Below are positions 7,283 through 15,493 of a stretch of DNA of 46,874 nt, piece after piece (position 1 is the stretch's first letter; each line of letters starts with the position of its first letter). Location of the stretch: positions 1 through 46,874 of the forward strand of contig CAZTFC010000016.1 of assembly GCA_964612075.1 (NCBI GenBank), written 5' to 3'. Below the pieces are notes generated by a model that had not been told where the DNA came from, ran no database searches, and saw only the letters and a list, made by a program, of their open reading frames with translations. The stretch is from UBA2219 sp964612075. Its GTDB lineage: Bacteria; Desulfobacterota; Deferrimicrobia; Deferrimicrobiales; Deferrimicrobiaceae. Position numbers and translations under genes: made by a program.

Positions 7283-9268
7283 TCAGGCCTCCGCCGCCGA
7301 CTGCGGCAGCGCGCCCCTCCCGACGGCATGACGCCGCTTCTGGAGAAGGAACATCCCCGCCACGATTCCGAGGCCGATCGAATCCGTGACCAGCCCCGGC
7401 TTCAGGAGCAGGAGCGCCCCCGCTGCCAGCACCAAGGACTCATACCACCGGTTCCGGTCCCCGAAATACCCCATGACCGCCCCGGCCATGGCCATGACCC
7501 CCAGGGCCGACACGAACGTGTTCCAGGCAACCTCCAGCGGGGTTCCCACCAGGACCAGGCTCGGGCAATTGACGAACAGGAACGGCGCCATGAATCCCGC
7601 CAGCCCGATCCTCACCCCGAGCCACCCCGTCTCCCAGAACTTCGCCCTGGCGATCGCCACCGCGGCGTACGTGGCGGCGCAGACCGGAGGCGTGATGGCC
7701 GAAAGGATGGCGAAGTAGAAGACGAACAGCTGCGCGGCCACCGGGTGGACGCCGAGCTTGATCAGGGCGGGCCCCGCCACCGAAGCGGCCAGGACATAGG
7801 CGGCGGTGGTCGGCAGCCCCATGCCCAGGATCAGGCAGACGATCATGGTGAAGAACAGCGCCAGCGGCCGGATCCCCAGGCTGAGACTCAAGACCATCTC
7901 CGACAGCTTGATCCCCAGCCCCGACAGGTTGACCATGCCGATCACGATCTGGGCGCAGGCGCACAGGCCGGCGATGAGCACGATCGACTTGCCGCCGGCC
8001 TCCAGCGCAAGGACGATGTTCCAGCCCTTCTCCTTCAGCCCGGAAAGGGAGCGGGCCTGCCCCAGGTAGAGCGCCACAGACACCCCCGTCGCCCACAGGA
8101 CGGCCGTCGTCGGGTCGTATCCCTTCACCATGAGGTAGATGAGGAGCGAAACGGGGACGAAGAGGGAGGCGCTCCTGGGAAGGGTCTTCGCCAGCGGCGG
8201 GATCGCTTCATCGGGGAGGCGCTCGAGGTTGTATTTCCTCGCCGTGAAATGGATCGAGGAGACGACCCCGAGGTAGTACAGGGCCGCCGGGATCGCGGCG
8301 GCGAGCGCCACCTGGATGTAGGGAAGGCTCAGGAACTCCGCCATGATGAAGGCCCCGGCCCCCATCACGGGCGGCATGATCTGCCCCCCCGTCGACGCGG
8401 TGGCCTCCACGGCGCCGGCGAACTCCGGCTTGTAGCCGAGCTTCTTCATCAGCGGGATGTTGAAGATCCCGTCGACGACCACGTTCGCCACGGCGCTTCC
8501 GGAAATGGTCCCGAAGAGGGCGCTGGAGATGCAGCTGACCTTCGCCGGCCCGCCGTAGGACCTGCCGGCGATCGCCTTGGCCAGGTCGACGAAGACCTCC
8601 CCTCCTCCCGTGTAGTAGAGGATCGAGCCGAAGATGAGGAACCCCGCGACGATGGTCGCGGACACGCCGGTGACCGTCCCCCAGATGCCGGCGGTGGACA
8701 TGTACAGGGTCTCGACGATGTAGTCCGTCCCGAACCCCCGGTGGGCCAGCGCGGAGGGCAGGTGCGGCCCGAGGAAGGCGTAGAGGATCGTGATCACGGC
8801 GATGGCCGGAAGGACCCAGCTCAGGATCCGGCGGGTCATCTCCAGGACCAGGAGGGTCGCGATGATCCCGAGGACCAGGTCCACCGTGCTGGAGACGCCG
8901 GGGTTCATCATGATCCGGTCGTAGTTCACGGCGGCGTGCGCGCAGACGGCGATGCCCAGGACCATCCCGGCGAAGTCGACAACGGAGAAGCGGTCCTGGG
9001 GCGACCTGCTCGTGGCGGGATAGAGGAAAAAGGCGAGGACCATCGAGAACCCGAGGTGGATGGCGCGCTGGATGAGATCCGGGAAGGCGCCGAACACGCC
9101 CGTGTACAGCTGGAACATCGTGAGCGCGACGGCAAGGATGGAGGCGACGACGGCCGCGGGCCCCTGGAGCTTCCTGGCCACCGCCTGGTCCCGGTCCTTC
9201 ACCTCGACCTTCTCCGGCTCGATATTGACCAGGTCGGCGGCGTCGTTCCTCTTCCTGTCCTCGCCCAT
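7283..9268 (-). CDS. TRAP transporter permease, fused small and large subunits (4TM/12TM)
   Basis: A 661-residue membrane protein of the fused TRAP permease type (TIGR02123) that pairs with TAXI binding proteins. The first 200 residues hold the DctQ-like small-subunit segments (VVASILAVALTMFQLYTG, AIHLGFSMVLAFFLYP). The rest is the DctM-like large subunit, with the conserved GTISGSAVANVVVDGIF, PPVMGAGAFIMAEF and LGMGLPTTAAYVLAA motifs. It imports a carboxylate or similar anion using an ion gradient; the substrate cannot be read. It lies 73 bp after the binding-protein gene, with a strong hairpin between them. The ATG at 9268 has GAGG about 10 bases ahead. It is the last gene of the minus-strand acyl-CoA module. 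Confidence 0.93.
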   Translation of the reverse strand: MGEDRKRNDAADLVNIEPEKVEVKDRDQAVARKLQGPAAVVASILAVALTMFQLYTGVFGAFPDLIQRAIHLGFSMVLAFFLYPATSRSPQDRFSVVDFAGMVLGIAVCAHAAVNYDRIMMNPGVSSTVDLVLGIIATLLVLEMTRRILSWVLPAIAVITILYAFLGPHLPSALAHRGFGTDYIVETLYMSTAGIWGTVTGVSATIVAGFLIFGSILYYTGGGEVFVDLAKAIAGRSYGGPAKVSCISSALFGTISGSAVANVVVDGIFNIPLMKKLGYKPEFAGAVEATASTGGQIMPPVMGAGAFIMAEFLSLPYIQVALAAAIPAALYYLGVVSSIHFTARKYNLERLPDEAIPPLAKTLPRSASLFVPVSLLIYLMVKGYDPTTAVLWATGVSVALYLGQARSLSGLKEKGWNIVLALEAGGKSIVLIAGLCACAQIVIGMVNLSGLGIKLSEMVLSLSLGIRPLALFFTMIVCLILGMGLPTTAAYVLAASVAGPALIKLGVHPVAAQLFVFYFAILSAITPPVCAATYAAVAIARAKFWETGWLGVRIGLAGFMAPFLFVNCPSLVLVGTPLEVAWNTFVSALGVMAMAGAVMGYFGDRNRWYESLVLAAGALLLLKPGLVTDSIGLGIVAGMFLLQKRRHAVGRGALPQSAAEA

Positions 9269-9294
9269 GGGATGCCGTCCTCGGAGGAAATGGT

Positions 9295-9322
9295 TCCGGC
9301 GGGGCGAAAACGCCCCGCCGGA
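9295..9322 (-). other. intercistronic hairpin between TAXI binding protein and permease genes
   Basis: A perfect 12-bp stem with a 4-base loop (arm core CCGGCGGGGCG at 9296-9306, loop 9307-9310, complement at 9311-9321, plus a T-A closing pair). No T-tract follows on either strand, so it is less likely to be a simple terminator. In transporter operons such hairpins often stabilise the upstream mRNA segment, giving more binding protein than permease; that role is inferred. Confidence 0.6.
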
Positions 9323-9340
9323 TTTCCGGTCAGAGCAGGG

Positions 9341-10330
9341 TTACCTGGGGATCAGGTTGTCCGGGACCTTCAGCCCGATCTCCTTGTAGTACTTGATCGC
9401 CCCGGGATGCAGGGGGACCGTGCAGGTCTCGAGCGTCAGCTTCGGCAGGTTGTCGCCCTTGATGGACGGGTAGGCGGCTTCCTGGTCGGCGAAGTTCTCG
9501 TTGCAGGCCTTCGTGATCTTGTAGATCAGCTCCTCGGACAGCTTGTCCGACGCGACGACCGCGATGAACATGGCGAACGTCTTGTAGGCGGGGGAATCCT
9601 TGTGGATGCCCTTGGGAATGCCGACGGGGCTCAGGTACGGGTATTTCGCCTGGACCTTGGCGATGTCCTGGTCCGTGAACCCGATGAGCCGGATCGGCGT
9701 GAACGTCGCAATGTCCTGCGTGGACGCGTCCAGCGCCTTCACTCCCGCCCCCGACTTGACGTATCCGACGATGCGGTTGTCCTTGATGGAGGCCACGGTG
9801 TCGGAGGTCCCGCCCCGGTAGAAGTTCGGAACCACGCCGAGGGCGTCCAGGATCGCCTCGGCGGTCTTCTCGGAGGCCGATCCCCGCATCCCCGGGTTGA
9901 ATTGCTTGCCCTGAAGGTCGTAGACCGTCTTCACGCCGCTGTCTTCCCGGACCACGAAGTTCTGGGGCGCCGCCTGGTAGACCCAGAGGACGTACTGCCC
10001 CTTGACGGGGGCGTCCTGCCATGGCCCCATGCCGTGGTTCGCCTGGTACTGCAGGTGGATCGTCGTCATCCCGAGGTCGAGCTGACCCTTGGCGATCCGC
10101 TTGATGTTGTCCACGGACGCGCCCGTCTCGACGACGTTGACGTTCACCTCGGGAACTTTTTCGTTGATGATCTTTGCGAGCGCCACGAAATACGCGTAGT
10201 GGCTGGATGAGGATTGCGTCGAGCCCATGGCCAGAAGCTTCTTCTCTGCCGCGAATCCCGGGCCGGCGGCCAGAGCCGTCAGGACGATCAGACCCAGCGA
10301 GAGCGACAGGATCGACATGCACCTTCTCAT
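9341..10330 (-). CDS. TAXI family TRAP transporter solute-binding protein
   Basis: A 329-residue periplasmic binding protein. It has an N-terminal Sec signal peptide (SLGLIVLTALAAGPGFAAEKK) with cleavage expected after the AxA at about residue 28. The mature part begins LLAMGSTQSSSSHYAYF and carries typical TAXI segments: VVETGASVDNIKRIAKG, QLDLGMTT near residue 83, GSASEKTAEAIL near 150 and LHPGAIKYYKEIGL at the C-terminus. TAXI proteins deliver ligands, often glutamate-like or dicarboxylic compounds, to fused TRAP permeases. The ATG at 10330 has GGAGGAAAGGGG upstream; a second ATG four codons in is also possible. It follows the acyl-CoA synthetase genes by 24 bp, tying uptake to CoA activation. 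Confidence 0.93.
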   Translation of the reverse strand: MRRCMSILSLSLGLIVLTALAAGPGFAAEKKLLAMGSTQSSSSHYAYFVALAKIINEKVPEVNVNVVETGASVDNIKRIAKGQLDLGMTTIHLQYQANHGMGPWQDAPVKGQYVLWVYQAAPQNFVVREDSGVKTVYDLQGKQFNPGMRGSASEKTAEAILDALGVVPNFYRGGTSDTVASIKDNRIVGYVKSGAGVKALDASTQDIATFTPIRLIGFTDQDIAKVQAKYPYLSPVGIPKGIHKDSPAYKTFAMFIAVVASDKLSEELIYKITKACNENFADQEAAYPSIKGDNLPKLTLETCTVPLHPGAIKYYKEIGLKVPDNLIPR

Positions 10331-10354
10331 GAAGATTGCCCCCCTTTCCTCCGA

Positions 10355-11266
10355 CTAGTTGTTCGTTCCCGGTTGTGCCGCCTCCAGGTTTCCCAGTATA
10401 TCTATCGCGATGCGCACGACCTCCGCCGGGGCGCCGGCGACGGGAACCCCGGCCTCCGCGAAACAGGCCAGCTTGCTTTCGATGGTGCCCCGATCCCCTT
10501 CGACCAGCGCGCCCGCGTGCCCGACCCTCTTCCCCTTGGGCGCCGTCCGCCCCACGAGATAGGCGAAGACGGGCTTCGTGATCACGCCGTCCCGTATCAT
10601 CTCCGCGGCTTCTTCCTCCCGCGTCCCCCCGATCTCCCCGATCAGCAGGACCGCTTTCGTTTCCGGATCCTCCTCGAAGAGCTTGAGGACCTTGGGGAAG
10701 GGTGTTCCGACGACCGGGTCTCCCCCCACGCCGACGCAGGTGCTCTGCCCGATCCCCTCGACGGTGAGCCGCATGACGATCTCGTAGGTCAGCGTGCCGC
10801 TCCGGGAGGCGACCCCGACCGGCCCCGGGATGAAGTATTGGGAAGGGACGAAGCCCAGCTTCGTCCTTTCGGAGGGAGAGATCAGTCCCGGGGTGTTGGG
10901 CCCGACGATGAGCGCCCCTTCCCCCTCCCCCCGCTCGAGGATCTCCAGGCTGTCGTGCAACGGGACATGCTCCGCGAACAGGACGAGCGTCCGGATCCCC
11001 GCGTCCAGCGCCTCCATGGCCGCGTCCCGGGTGCCTTTCGGCGGGACGAAGAGAAGCGCCGTATCGATGTCCGGGTGCCGATCGACCGCCCGGGCGACGG
11101 AATCGTACACGGGCACGCCGTGGACCGTCTCGCCCTCCGCGCCCGGCCTCGCGCCCGCTACGATCCGCGTCCCGAAATCCAGCATGTTCTTCGTGTGAAG
11201 ACGGGCGGCGTTCCCCGTGATCCCCTGTACCAGGACCCTTGCCGAGCTCCTCGCGATGATGCTCAT
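10355..11266 (-). CDS. ADP-forming acyl-CoA synthetase, alpha subunit (SucD-like)
   Basis: A 303-residue homologue of the succinyl-CoA synthetase alpha subunit. The CoA-binding Rossmann part includes VLVQGITGNAARLHTKNML at about residues 11-29, and VGPNTPGLISP lies near 121. The phospho-histidine is His250 in KRVGHAGALV, and the paired glutamate motif is LIGEIGG at 208-214. The reaction is carboxylate + CoA + ATP to acyl-CoA + ADP + phosphate, reversible. The neighbours are not TCA-cycle genes and the TRAP transporter follows, so the substrate is more likely the imported acid than succinate; malate-CoA ligase is a relative. It overlaps the beta subunit gene by 4 bp (ATGA). Confidence 0.88.
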   Translation of the reverse strand: MSIIARSSARVLVQGITGNAARLHTKNMLDFGTRIVAGARPGAEGETVHGVPVYDSVARAVDRHPDIDTALLFVPPKGTRDAAMEALDAGIRTLVLFAEHVPLHDSLEILERGEGEGALIVGPNTPGLISPSERTKLGFVPSQYFIPGPVGVASRSGTLTYEIVMRLTVEGIGQSTCVGVGGDPVVGTPFPKVLKLFEEDPETKAVLLIGEIGGTREEEAAEMIRDGVITKPVFAYLVGRTAPKGKRVGHAGALVEGDRGTIESKLACFAEAGVPVAGAPAEVVRIAIDILGNLEAAQPGTNN

Positions 11267-12402
11267 TTCGCCCTCTTCGCGATCCGAAGCGCCTTGTCGA
11301 CCGATTCCTCCAGCGACCGGATCGTCTCCACGCCGATTTCCCGGAGAACGGCCTTCCCCTCGTCCTCCCGGTGCCCGATCATCCGGACGACCAGCGGCAT
11401 CCCGAGGGAGCGCTCCTCGAGGTAGCGGCGGATGCCCATCGCCAGGTCGTCGCAGCGGTTGAGGCCCGCGAAGATGTTGACCAGCAGCACCTTGAGCTTC
11501 TTGTTCCCCGCGAAGAGGGAAAACGCCTTGTAGATGCCCTCGGCGTCCATCTGGGAGGTGTCCAGGAAGTTGGCGGGGCGGCCTCCCCCCGCGTGGATCA
11601 GGTCCAGGATGGCCATCGTGACTCCCGCCCCGCTCGAAAGGATCCCGATCTCCCCTTCCGGGTCCATCTCGATGAACTTCCACTTCATCTCTTTCAGGTG
11701 CCGGTCGAACTCGTACTCCTCCGCCGTCTTCCCCCTGGGCCGGACCAGCTCGGGATGGCGGAACAGCGAATCGTCGTCCACGTTCAGGAAAGCGTCCAGG
11801 GCCACCATGTCCCCCCGCTTCGTGAGGACCAGGGGGTTGATCTCGAGGATCTGCGCATCGTATTTCCGGAAGATCCCGTGGACCTTCACGAGGGATTCCC
11901 GGACCGGTTTCCGGTCGGCCGGCTCGAAGGCGGAGGCCAGCTCGTCGAGGTCGCTCTCCGAGAGACCCCCGCCCATCGAGAACCGGACCTTCTTCACTTT
12001 CGCGGGATGCTCCCGGGCCGCCTCCTCTATGTCCACGCCCCCAAGGGGGCTGGCGATCGCCACCGGCTTCACCAGGCTGTAATCGACGGTCATGCCGACG
12101 TAAAACTCTTTGGCGATATCGATCCTTTCCTCGACCAGGAGGGCGGACACCTTCTCCTGCCCGAGCGTCATCCCCAGCAGCTCCCGGGCCTCGCGGAACG
12201 CCTCCTCCGGCCCGGATGCGAACCGGATCGCGCCGGCCTTCCCCCTCTTCTTCGTGGACACCTGGGGCTTGATCACGACCGGGCGGCCGATCCGGGCGGT
12301 TGCCTCGCGGGCCTCTTCCGCCGTCCCGACGACCCGCCCCCCCGGGACGGCGATCCCGTTCTCCCGGAAGACCGCCTTCCCTTCGTGCTCGTATAGAATC
12401 AT
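11263..12402 (-). CDS. ADP-forming acyl-CoA synthetase, beta subunit (SucC-like)
   Basis: A 379-residue ATP-grasp subunit. The N-terminus (MILYEHEGKAVFRENGI) and RPVVIKPQVSTKKRGKAG near residue 40 are typical of SucC. The metal-binding EINPLVLT segment lies near residue 205, and GLNRCDDLAMGI near 320 corresponds to the GxxRCD loop of this family. It pairs with the alpha subunit encoded just downstream with a 4-bp overlap. The ATG at 12402 is 17 bp after the DUF35 gene stop. Sequence alone does not decide among succinate, malate or another acid; the cluster suggests the ligand of the TAXI transporter. Confidence 0.88.
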   Translation of the reverse strand: MILYEHEGKAVFRENGIAVPGGRVVGTAEEAREATARIGRPVVIKPQVSTKKRGKAGAIRFASGPEEAFREARELLGMTLGQEKVSALLVEERIDIAKEFYVGMTVDYSLVKPVAIASPLGGVDIEEAAREHPAKVKKVRFSMGGGLSESDLDELASAFEPADRKPVRESLVKVHGIFRKYDAQILEINPLVLTKRGDMVALDAFLNVDDDSLFRHPELVRPRGKTAEEYEFDRHLKEMKWKFIEMDPEGEIGILSSGAGVTMAILDLIHAGGGRPANFLDTSQMDAEGIYKAFSLFAGNKKLKVLLVNIFAGLNRCDDLAMGIRRYLEERSLGMPLVVRMIGHREDEGKAVLREIGVETIRSLEESVDKALRIAKRAK

Positions 12403-12419
12403 CGGCGCCGCATCCCGGG

Positions 12420-12818
12420 TCAGCCCGCCGGAACGAACTTGTACCCGTAGCAGAGGATGCCGGACTCCCCGTCCTGCTGGATCCTGCGGAACTCGATCTT
12501 GACGCGGTCGCCGATGGCGAGCTTCTCCGCCTCGCAATCGACGATCTGCGCCATGACCTTCACCCCGTCGTCCAGCTTGACGATCCCGACCGCGTACGGG
12601 ACCTCGTTCCCGAAGCCCGTGGGGGCGACCCGGATCACGGTGAACGTCTCGACTTCCCCGGCCTGCGCCAGGACGACCTTCTCGAACTCCTCCGCCCTGC
12701 AGCCGGCGCACACCTGCCGGGGCGGGAAGTAGATCTTCCCGCACTTCACGCACCTCGCCGCCTCGTACCTGTACCGCTGGGGGACCTCCCGCCAGTAGCG
12801 GGCCGCTCCGATCGTCAT
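12420..12818 (-). CDS. DUF35 zinc-ribbon/OB-fold protein, thiolase partner
   Basis: A 132-residue protein. A zinc ribbon is formed by Cys23, Cys26, Cys37 and Cys40 (CVKC and CAGC), followed by an OB-fold (VETFTVIRVAPTGFG, PYAVGIVKLDDGVKVMAQI). In archaea this protein bridges acetoacetyl-CoA thiolase and HMG-CoA synthase and supplies a shared CoA/pantetheine site; in bacteria a relative is BbsA, partner of the thiolase BbsB in anaerobic toluene degradation. The start ATG shares a base with the thiolase stop (TGATG). Its place between thiolase and acyl-CoA synthetase, in one operon with an HMG-CoA synthase, strongly suggests a three-protein complex. Confidence 0.9.
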   Translation of the reverse strand: MTIGAARYWREVPQRYRYEAARCVKCGKIYFPPRQVCAGCRAEEFEKVVLAQAGEVETFTVIRVAPTGFGNEVPYAVGIVKLDDGVKVMAQIVDCEAEKLAIGDRVKIEFRRIQQDGESGILCYGYKFVPAG

Positions 12819-13978
12819 CACGCTCTCCTTTCCAGGATATGGACGACCGAGCTGGCCCCGGTCCCTCCCATATTCTGCGTCAGCGCATACCGCGGGTCCT
12901 TCACCTGCCGCCGGTCGCACTCGCCGCGAAGCTGCAGCACGGCCTCCCGGACCTGGGCGAGGCCGGTCGCGCCGACCGGGTGCCCCTTGGACTTCAGCCC
13001 GCCCGAGACGTTGACGGGCATCTTCCCGTCGAACCGCGTCAGGCCGGCTTCCACCGCGGCGCCCGCCTTCCCCCGCTCCACGAGCCCGAGCGCCTCCATC
13101 ACCATGATCTCGGCGATGGTGAAGCAGTCGTGGACCTCGCACAGCGACAGGTCCTTCGGGCCGATCCCCGCCTGCTTGTACGCCTGCTGCGCGGCGGCGG
13201 CGGTGGAGGCGATCCAGCAAAGGTCCGCCCGGTCGTGCAGCGCGATGGTGTCGGTGGCGTGCGCCGAGGCCGCCACGCGCACCTGGGGGCCGGCTTTCAG
13301 CTTCTTCGCCAGCTCCATCGGGACCAGCACCGCGGCCGCCGCACCGTCGCTGACGGGCGAGCAGTCCAGGATCCTCAAGGGGTCGGCCACCTTCACCGAC
13401 GTCATGACCTGCTCCGCGGTGACCTTCATGGGAAACTGGGCCAGGGGGTTCATCGAGCCGTGCATGTGGTTCTTCACCGCGACCTCGGCGAGCTGCTTGC
13501 GCGTCGTGCCGAACCGGTGCATGTGCACCTGCGCCATCATCGCGTACAGGCCGGGGAAGGTTACCCCGTGATAGCACTCGTACTCCTGGTCCGCGGCGGT
13601 GGAGAGCGCGTAGGTGGCCGCCCCGCCGTCCACGTCGGTCATCTTCTCGACGCCGGTCGCCAGCACGATGTCATGCACCCCGGCGGCCACCGCCATGTAC
13701 GCGTGCCGGAAGGCCAGCCCCCCCGACGCGCAGGCCGACTCCACGCGGGTCCCGGGGATCGGGCCCATGCCCAGCTGGTCCGCCAGCATGGCCCCGAGAT
13801 GCTCCTGCCCCACGAAGAGGCCGCCGCTCATGCAGCCGACGTACATCGCGTCCACATGGTCCACGCCGGCGTCCTTGACCGCCGCCAGCGCCGCTTCCGT
13901 CCATATCTGCCGGAGGGATTTCTCCCACAGCTCCCCCCAGCGATTCATCCCAACGCCGATAACCGCGACTTCTCGCAT
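12818..13978 (-). CDS. thiolase (archaeal acetoacetyl-CoA thiolase / SCP-x type)
   Basis: A thiolase of 386 residues counted from the ATG at 13978, which has AGGAGG 8 bases ahead; a GTG lies one codon earlier. The nucleophile is Cys83 in ESACASGG, and His283 (EVHDCF) and His333 (SKGHPVGATG) complete the site. The usual C-terminal CxG motif is replaced by QNMGGTGAS, as in SCP-x and archaeal thiolases that work with DUF35 proteins. It makes or cleaves a 3-oxoacyl-CoA. The gene sits 12 bp after the HMG-CoA synthase gene and overlaps the DUF35 gene, the same set of partners as in the archaeal complex that channels acetoacetyl-CoA. Confidence 0.9.
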   Translation of the reverse strand: MREVAVIGVGMNRWGELWEKSLRQIWTEAALAAVKDAGVDHVDAMYVGCMSGGLFVGQEHLGAMLADQLGMGPIPGTRVESACASGGLAFRHAYMAVAAGVHDIVLATGVEKMTDVDGGAATYALSTAADQEYECYHGVTFPGLYAMMAQVHMHRFGTTRKQLAEVAVKNHMHGSMNPLAQFPMKVTAEQVMTSVKVADPLRILDCSPVSDGAAAAVLVPMELAKKLKAGPQVRVAASAHATDTIALHDRADLCWIASTAAAAQQAYKQAGIGPKDLSLCEVHDCFTIAEIMVMEALGLVERGKAGAAVEAGLTRFDGKMPVNVSGGLKSKGHPVGATGLAQVREAVLQLRGECDRRQVKDPRYALTQNMGGTGASSVVHILERRA

Positions 13979-13990
13979 CACGGGTTCCTC

Positions 13991-15207
13991 CTATCCTTCG
14001 GAGAGCTTCTTGATCTTGCCGCGGAACTTCGCGTACAAGCCGTAGTCGATATAGATCGGGGTGTTTTCAAGCTGCTCGCGGGTCTGGGGCGCCATTTTCT
14101 GGACCTCCATGATCCGGTCCGTCACCCGCCAGATGAACCCGTCGCTTCCGGAGCCGGAGCCGTAGCTCACCATGAAGATGCGGTCGCCGGGCCTGGCCAC
14201 GTCGAGGACCGCGGTGAGCCCCATCGGCGACGACCCGGAATACGTGTTGCCCAGGGTCGGGCTGAGGCGCCCCTGCTCGATCTGCTCCTTTTTGAACCCC
14301 AGCTCCAGCCCCACGCGCATCGGGAACTTGCCGTTGGGCTGGTGGAACACCGCCCACTGGAAATCGCCGGGGGACGCGCCCGCCTTGCTCATCAGGGCCG
14401 CGGCGCANNNNNNNNNNNNNNNNNNNNNNNNNNNNNNNNNNNNNNNNNNNNNNNNNNNNNNNNNNNNNNNNNNNNNNNNNNNNNNNNNNNNNNNNNNNNN
14501 NNNNNNNCCCACTGGAAATCGCCGGGGGACGCGCCCGCCTTGCTCATCAGGGCCGCGGCGCACCCCTTGACGTGCTTGAAATAGGCCGGCTCGCCCGTGA
14601 AGCGCCCCGCGTGCCGCGGGTAGAACTGGTACTCCCTGCGCCAGAAGTCGGGCGTGTCCGTCATGAAGGAATGAGTCGTCTCGCAGACCGCAAGGAGCTT
14701 CCCGCTCCCGAAGACGAAGGCGGCCGCGCCGGCGGCGGCGGAATATTCGAGGGCGTCGCCCGGCGCGCCCTGGGAGGTGTCGGCCCCGATCCCCAGCGCG
14801 TATTCCATCTCGCCCGCCTTGACCAGCGACATGGCGACGAACATCCCCTCGCTGCCCGCCTTGCAGGCGAATTCGAAGTCCGCACAGTGGATGTCCGGGG
14901 TCGCCCCGAGCGCCTCCGCCACCACCGTGCCGCTCGGCTTCACGGCGTACGGGTGCGATTCCGACCCGATATAGATGGCGCCGATCTTCGCGGGATCGAT
15001 GCCGGCGCGGCGGATGGCGTGCCGGGCGGCCTCCACGGACATCGTGATCGTGTCCTGGTCCGGCGTGGGAACCGACTTCTCGCGAAGCTCCAGCCCCTTT
15101 TTATAGGACGGAGCGTCCGCGCCCCAGACCTTCGCGATCTCCTCGACCTTGATGCGATGGCGCGGGACATACGCGCCGTAGCCGACAATCCCCACTTCTT
15201 TCGTCAT
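13991..15207 (-). CDS. hydroxymethylglutaryl-CoA synthase family protein (archaeal type), interrupted by an assembly gap
   Basis: Merging the identical 55-bp sequences on both sides of the 100-N run gives an uninterrupted protein of 353 residues, the usual length. It carries Glu83 (GSESHPY), Cys115 in FEFACKAGSEG and His237 in VFHQPNGKFP, plus TPDFWRRE and RFTGEPAYFKHV, all typical of archaeal HMG-CoA synthase. Family reaction: acetyl-CoA + acetoacetyl-CoA to HMG-CoA; a relative could condense or cleave another branched acyl-CoA. The ATG at 15207 has AGGAG with a 7-base spacer; the frame opens at a GTG at 15213. It is the first gene of the operon, behind an IclR-like operator. As deposited the gap length breaks the frame. 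Confidence 0.87.
14353..14562. other. artificial scaffold gap: 100 Ns flanked by identical 55-bp copies
   Basis: Bases 14353-14407 and 14508-14562 are identical over 55 bases and abut the N run 14408-14507 exactly. Both copies encode the same HMG-CoA synthase segment in the same frame. Removing the Ns and one copy (155 bp) leaves 1062 bp, a multiple of three, with conserved protein sequence across the join. The two contigs therefore overlap by 55 bases and no sequence is missing. An exact 55-base overlap is what a de Bruijn assembler with k=55 leaves at contig ends (inference). Confidence 0.93.
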
Positions 15208-15396
15208 GCGCACTCTCCTTTCCTGGTGCGTGTGCCGCCGCCGGGGCGCACGAGATTGCGCGCGCGGCCAGAGGCATGGATGGGCTGGGAGGGCCGGGAG
15301 GAATCCCGGGATTCCGGTTGAAGCGCTTGCAAAACGGGCCGTGCCACCGATTTCTTCCCCCGGTTCGTCGCCAAGAAACGTCGGGCATCAACCATA

Positions 15397-15413
15397 ATTC
15401 CGCATTGCGGAAT
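15397..15413. promoter_or_regulatory. candidate IclR-family operator
   Basis: A perfect palindrome, ATTCCGC-ATT-GCGGAAT, with 7-bp arms and a 3-bp centre. This is the form of many IclR-family operators (TTCCGC/GCGGAA). It lies between the iclR-type gene and the HMG-CoA synthase gene, about 15-30 bp downstream of the predicted transcription start, where a bound repressor would block transcription. Confidence 0.7.
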
Positions 15414-15434
15414 ATCATTCCGTTTTCAAGTTAA

Positions 15435-15463
15435 TGTTTATCACCAGTACGGGCGATCGTCAA
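15435..15463 (-). promoter_or_regulatory. candidate sigma-70 promoter of the acyl-CoA operon
   Basis: On the minus strand, TTGACG (15463-15458) is followed after exactly 17 bp by TAAACA (15440-15435). The start of transcription would be near 15428, giving a leader of about 220 bases before the HMG-CoA synthase ATG at 15207. The region is locally AT-rich in an otherwise GC-rich window. The rest of the 286-bp intergenic stretch shows nothing else I can name. Confidence 0.5.
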
Positions 15464-15493
15464 TCAAATATTGTTTGGAATCGCCTGCGGCGG

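Noticed and set aside
7328..10210. 960-codon open frame on the plus strand opposite the TRAP genes
   Set aside because: It is antisense to two well-supported transporter genes. Its translation is rich in Arg, Asp, Gly, His and Pro, as expected from complementary GC-rich codons, and shows no domain.
10355..12402. TCA-cycle succinyl-CoA synthetase
   Set aside because: Homology is clear but the neighbours are transporter, thiolase and HMG-CoA synthase genes; substrate left open rather than named sucCD.
14353..14562. The 55-bp direct repeats as a biological duplication or recombination site
   Set aside because: They are identical and stop exactly at the Ns, which is the pattern of contig-end overlap, and a real duplication would disrupt a conserved enzyme core.
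13991..15207. HMG-CoA synthase as a pseudogene or two partial genes
   Set aside because: The frame break is produced only by the N run and the duplicated 55 bp; the merged sequence is full length with all catalytic residues.
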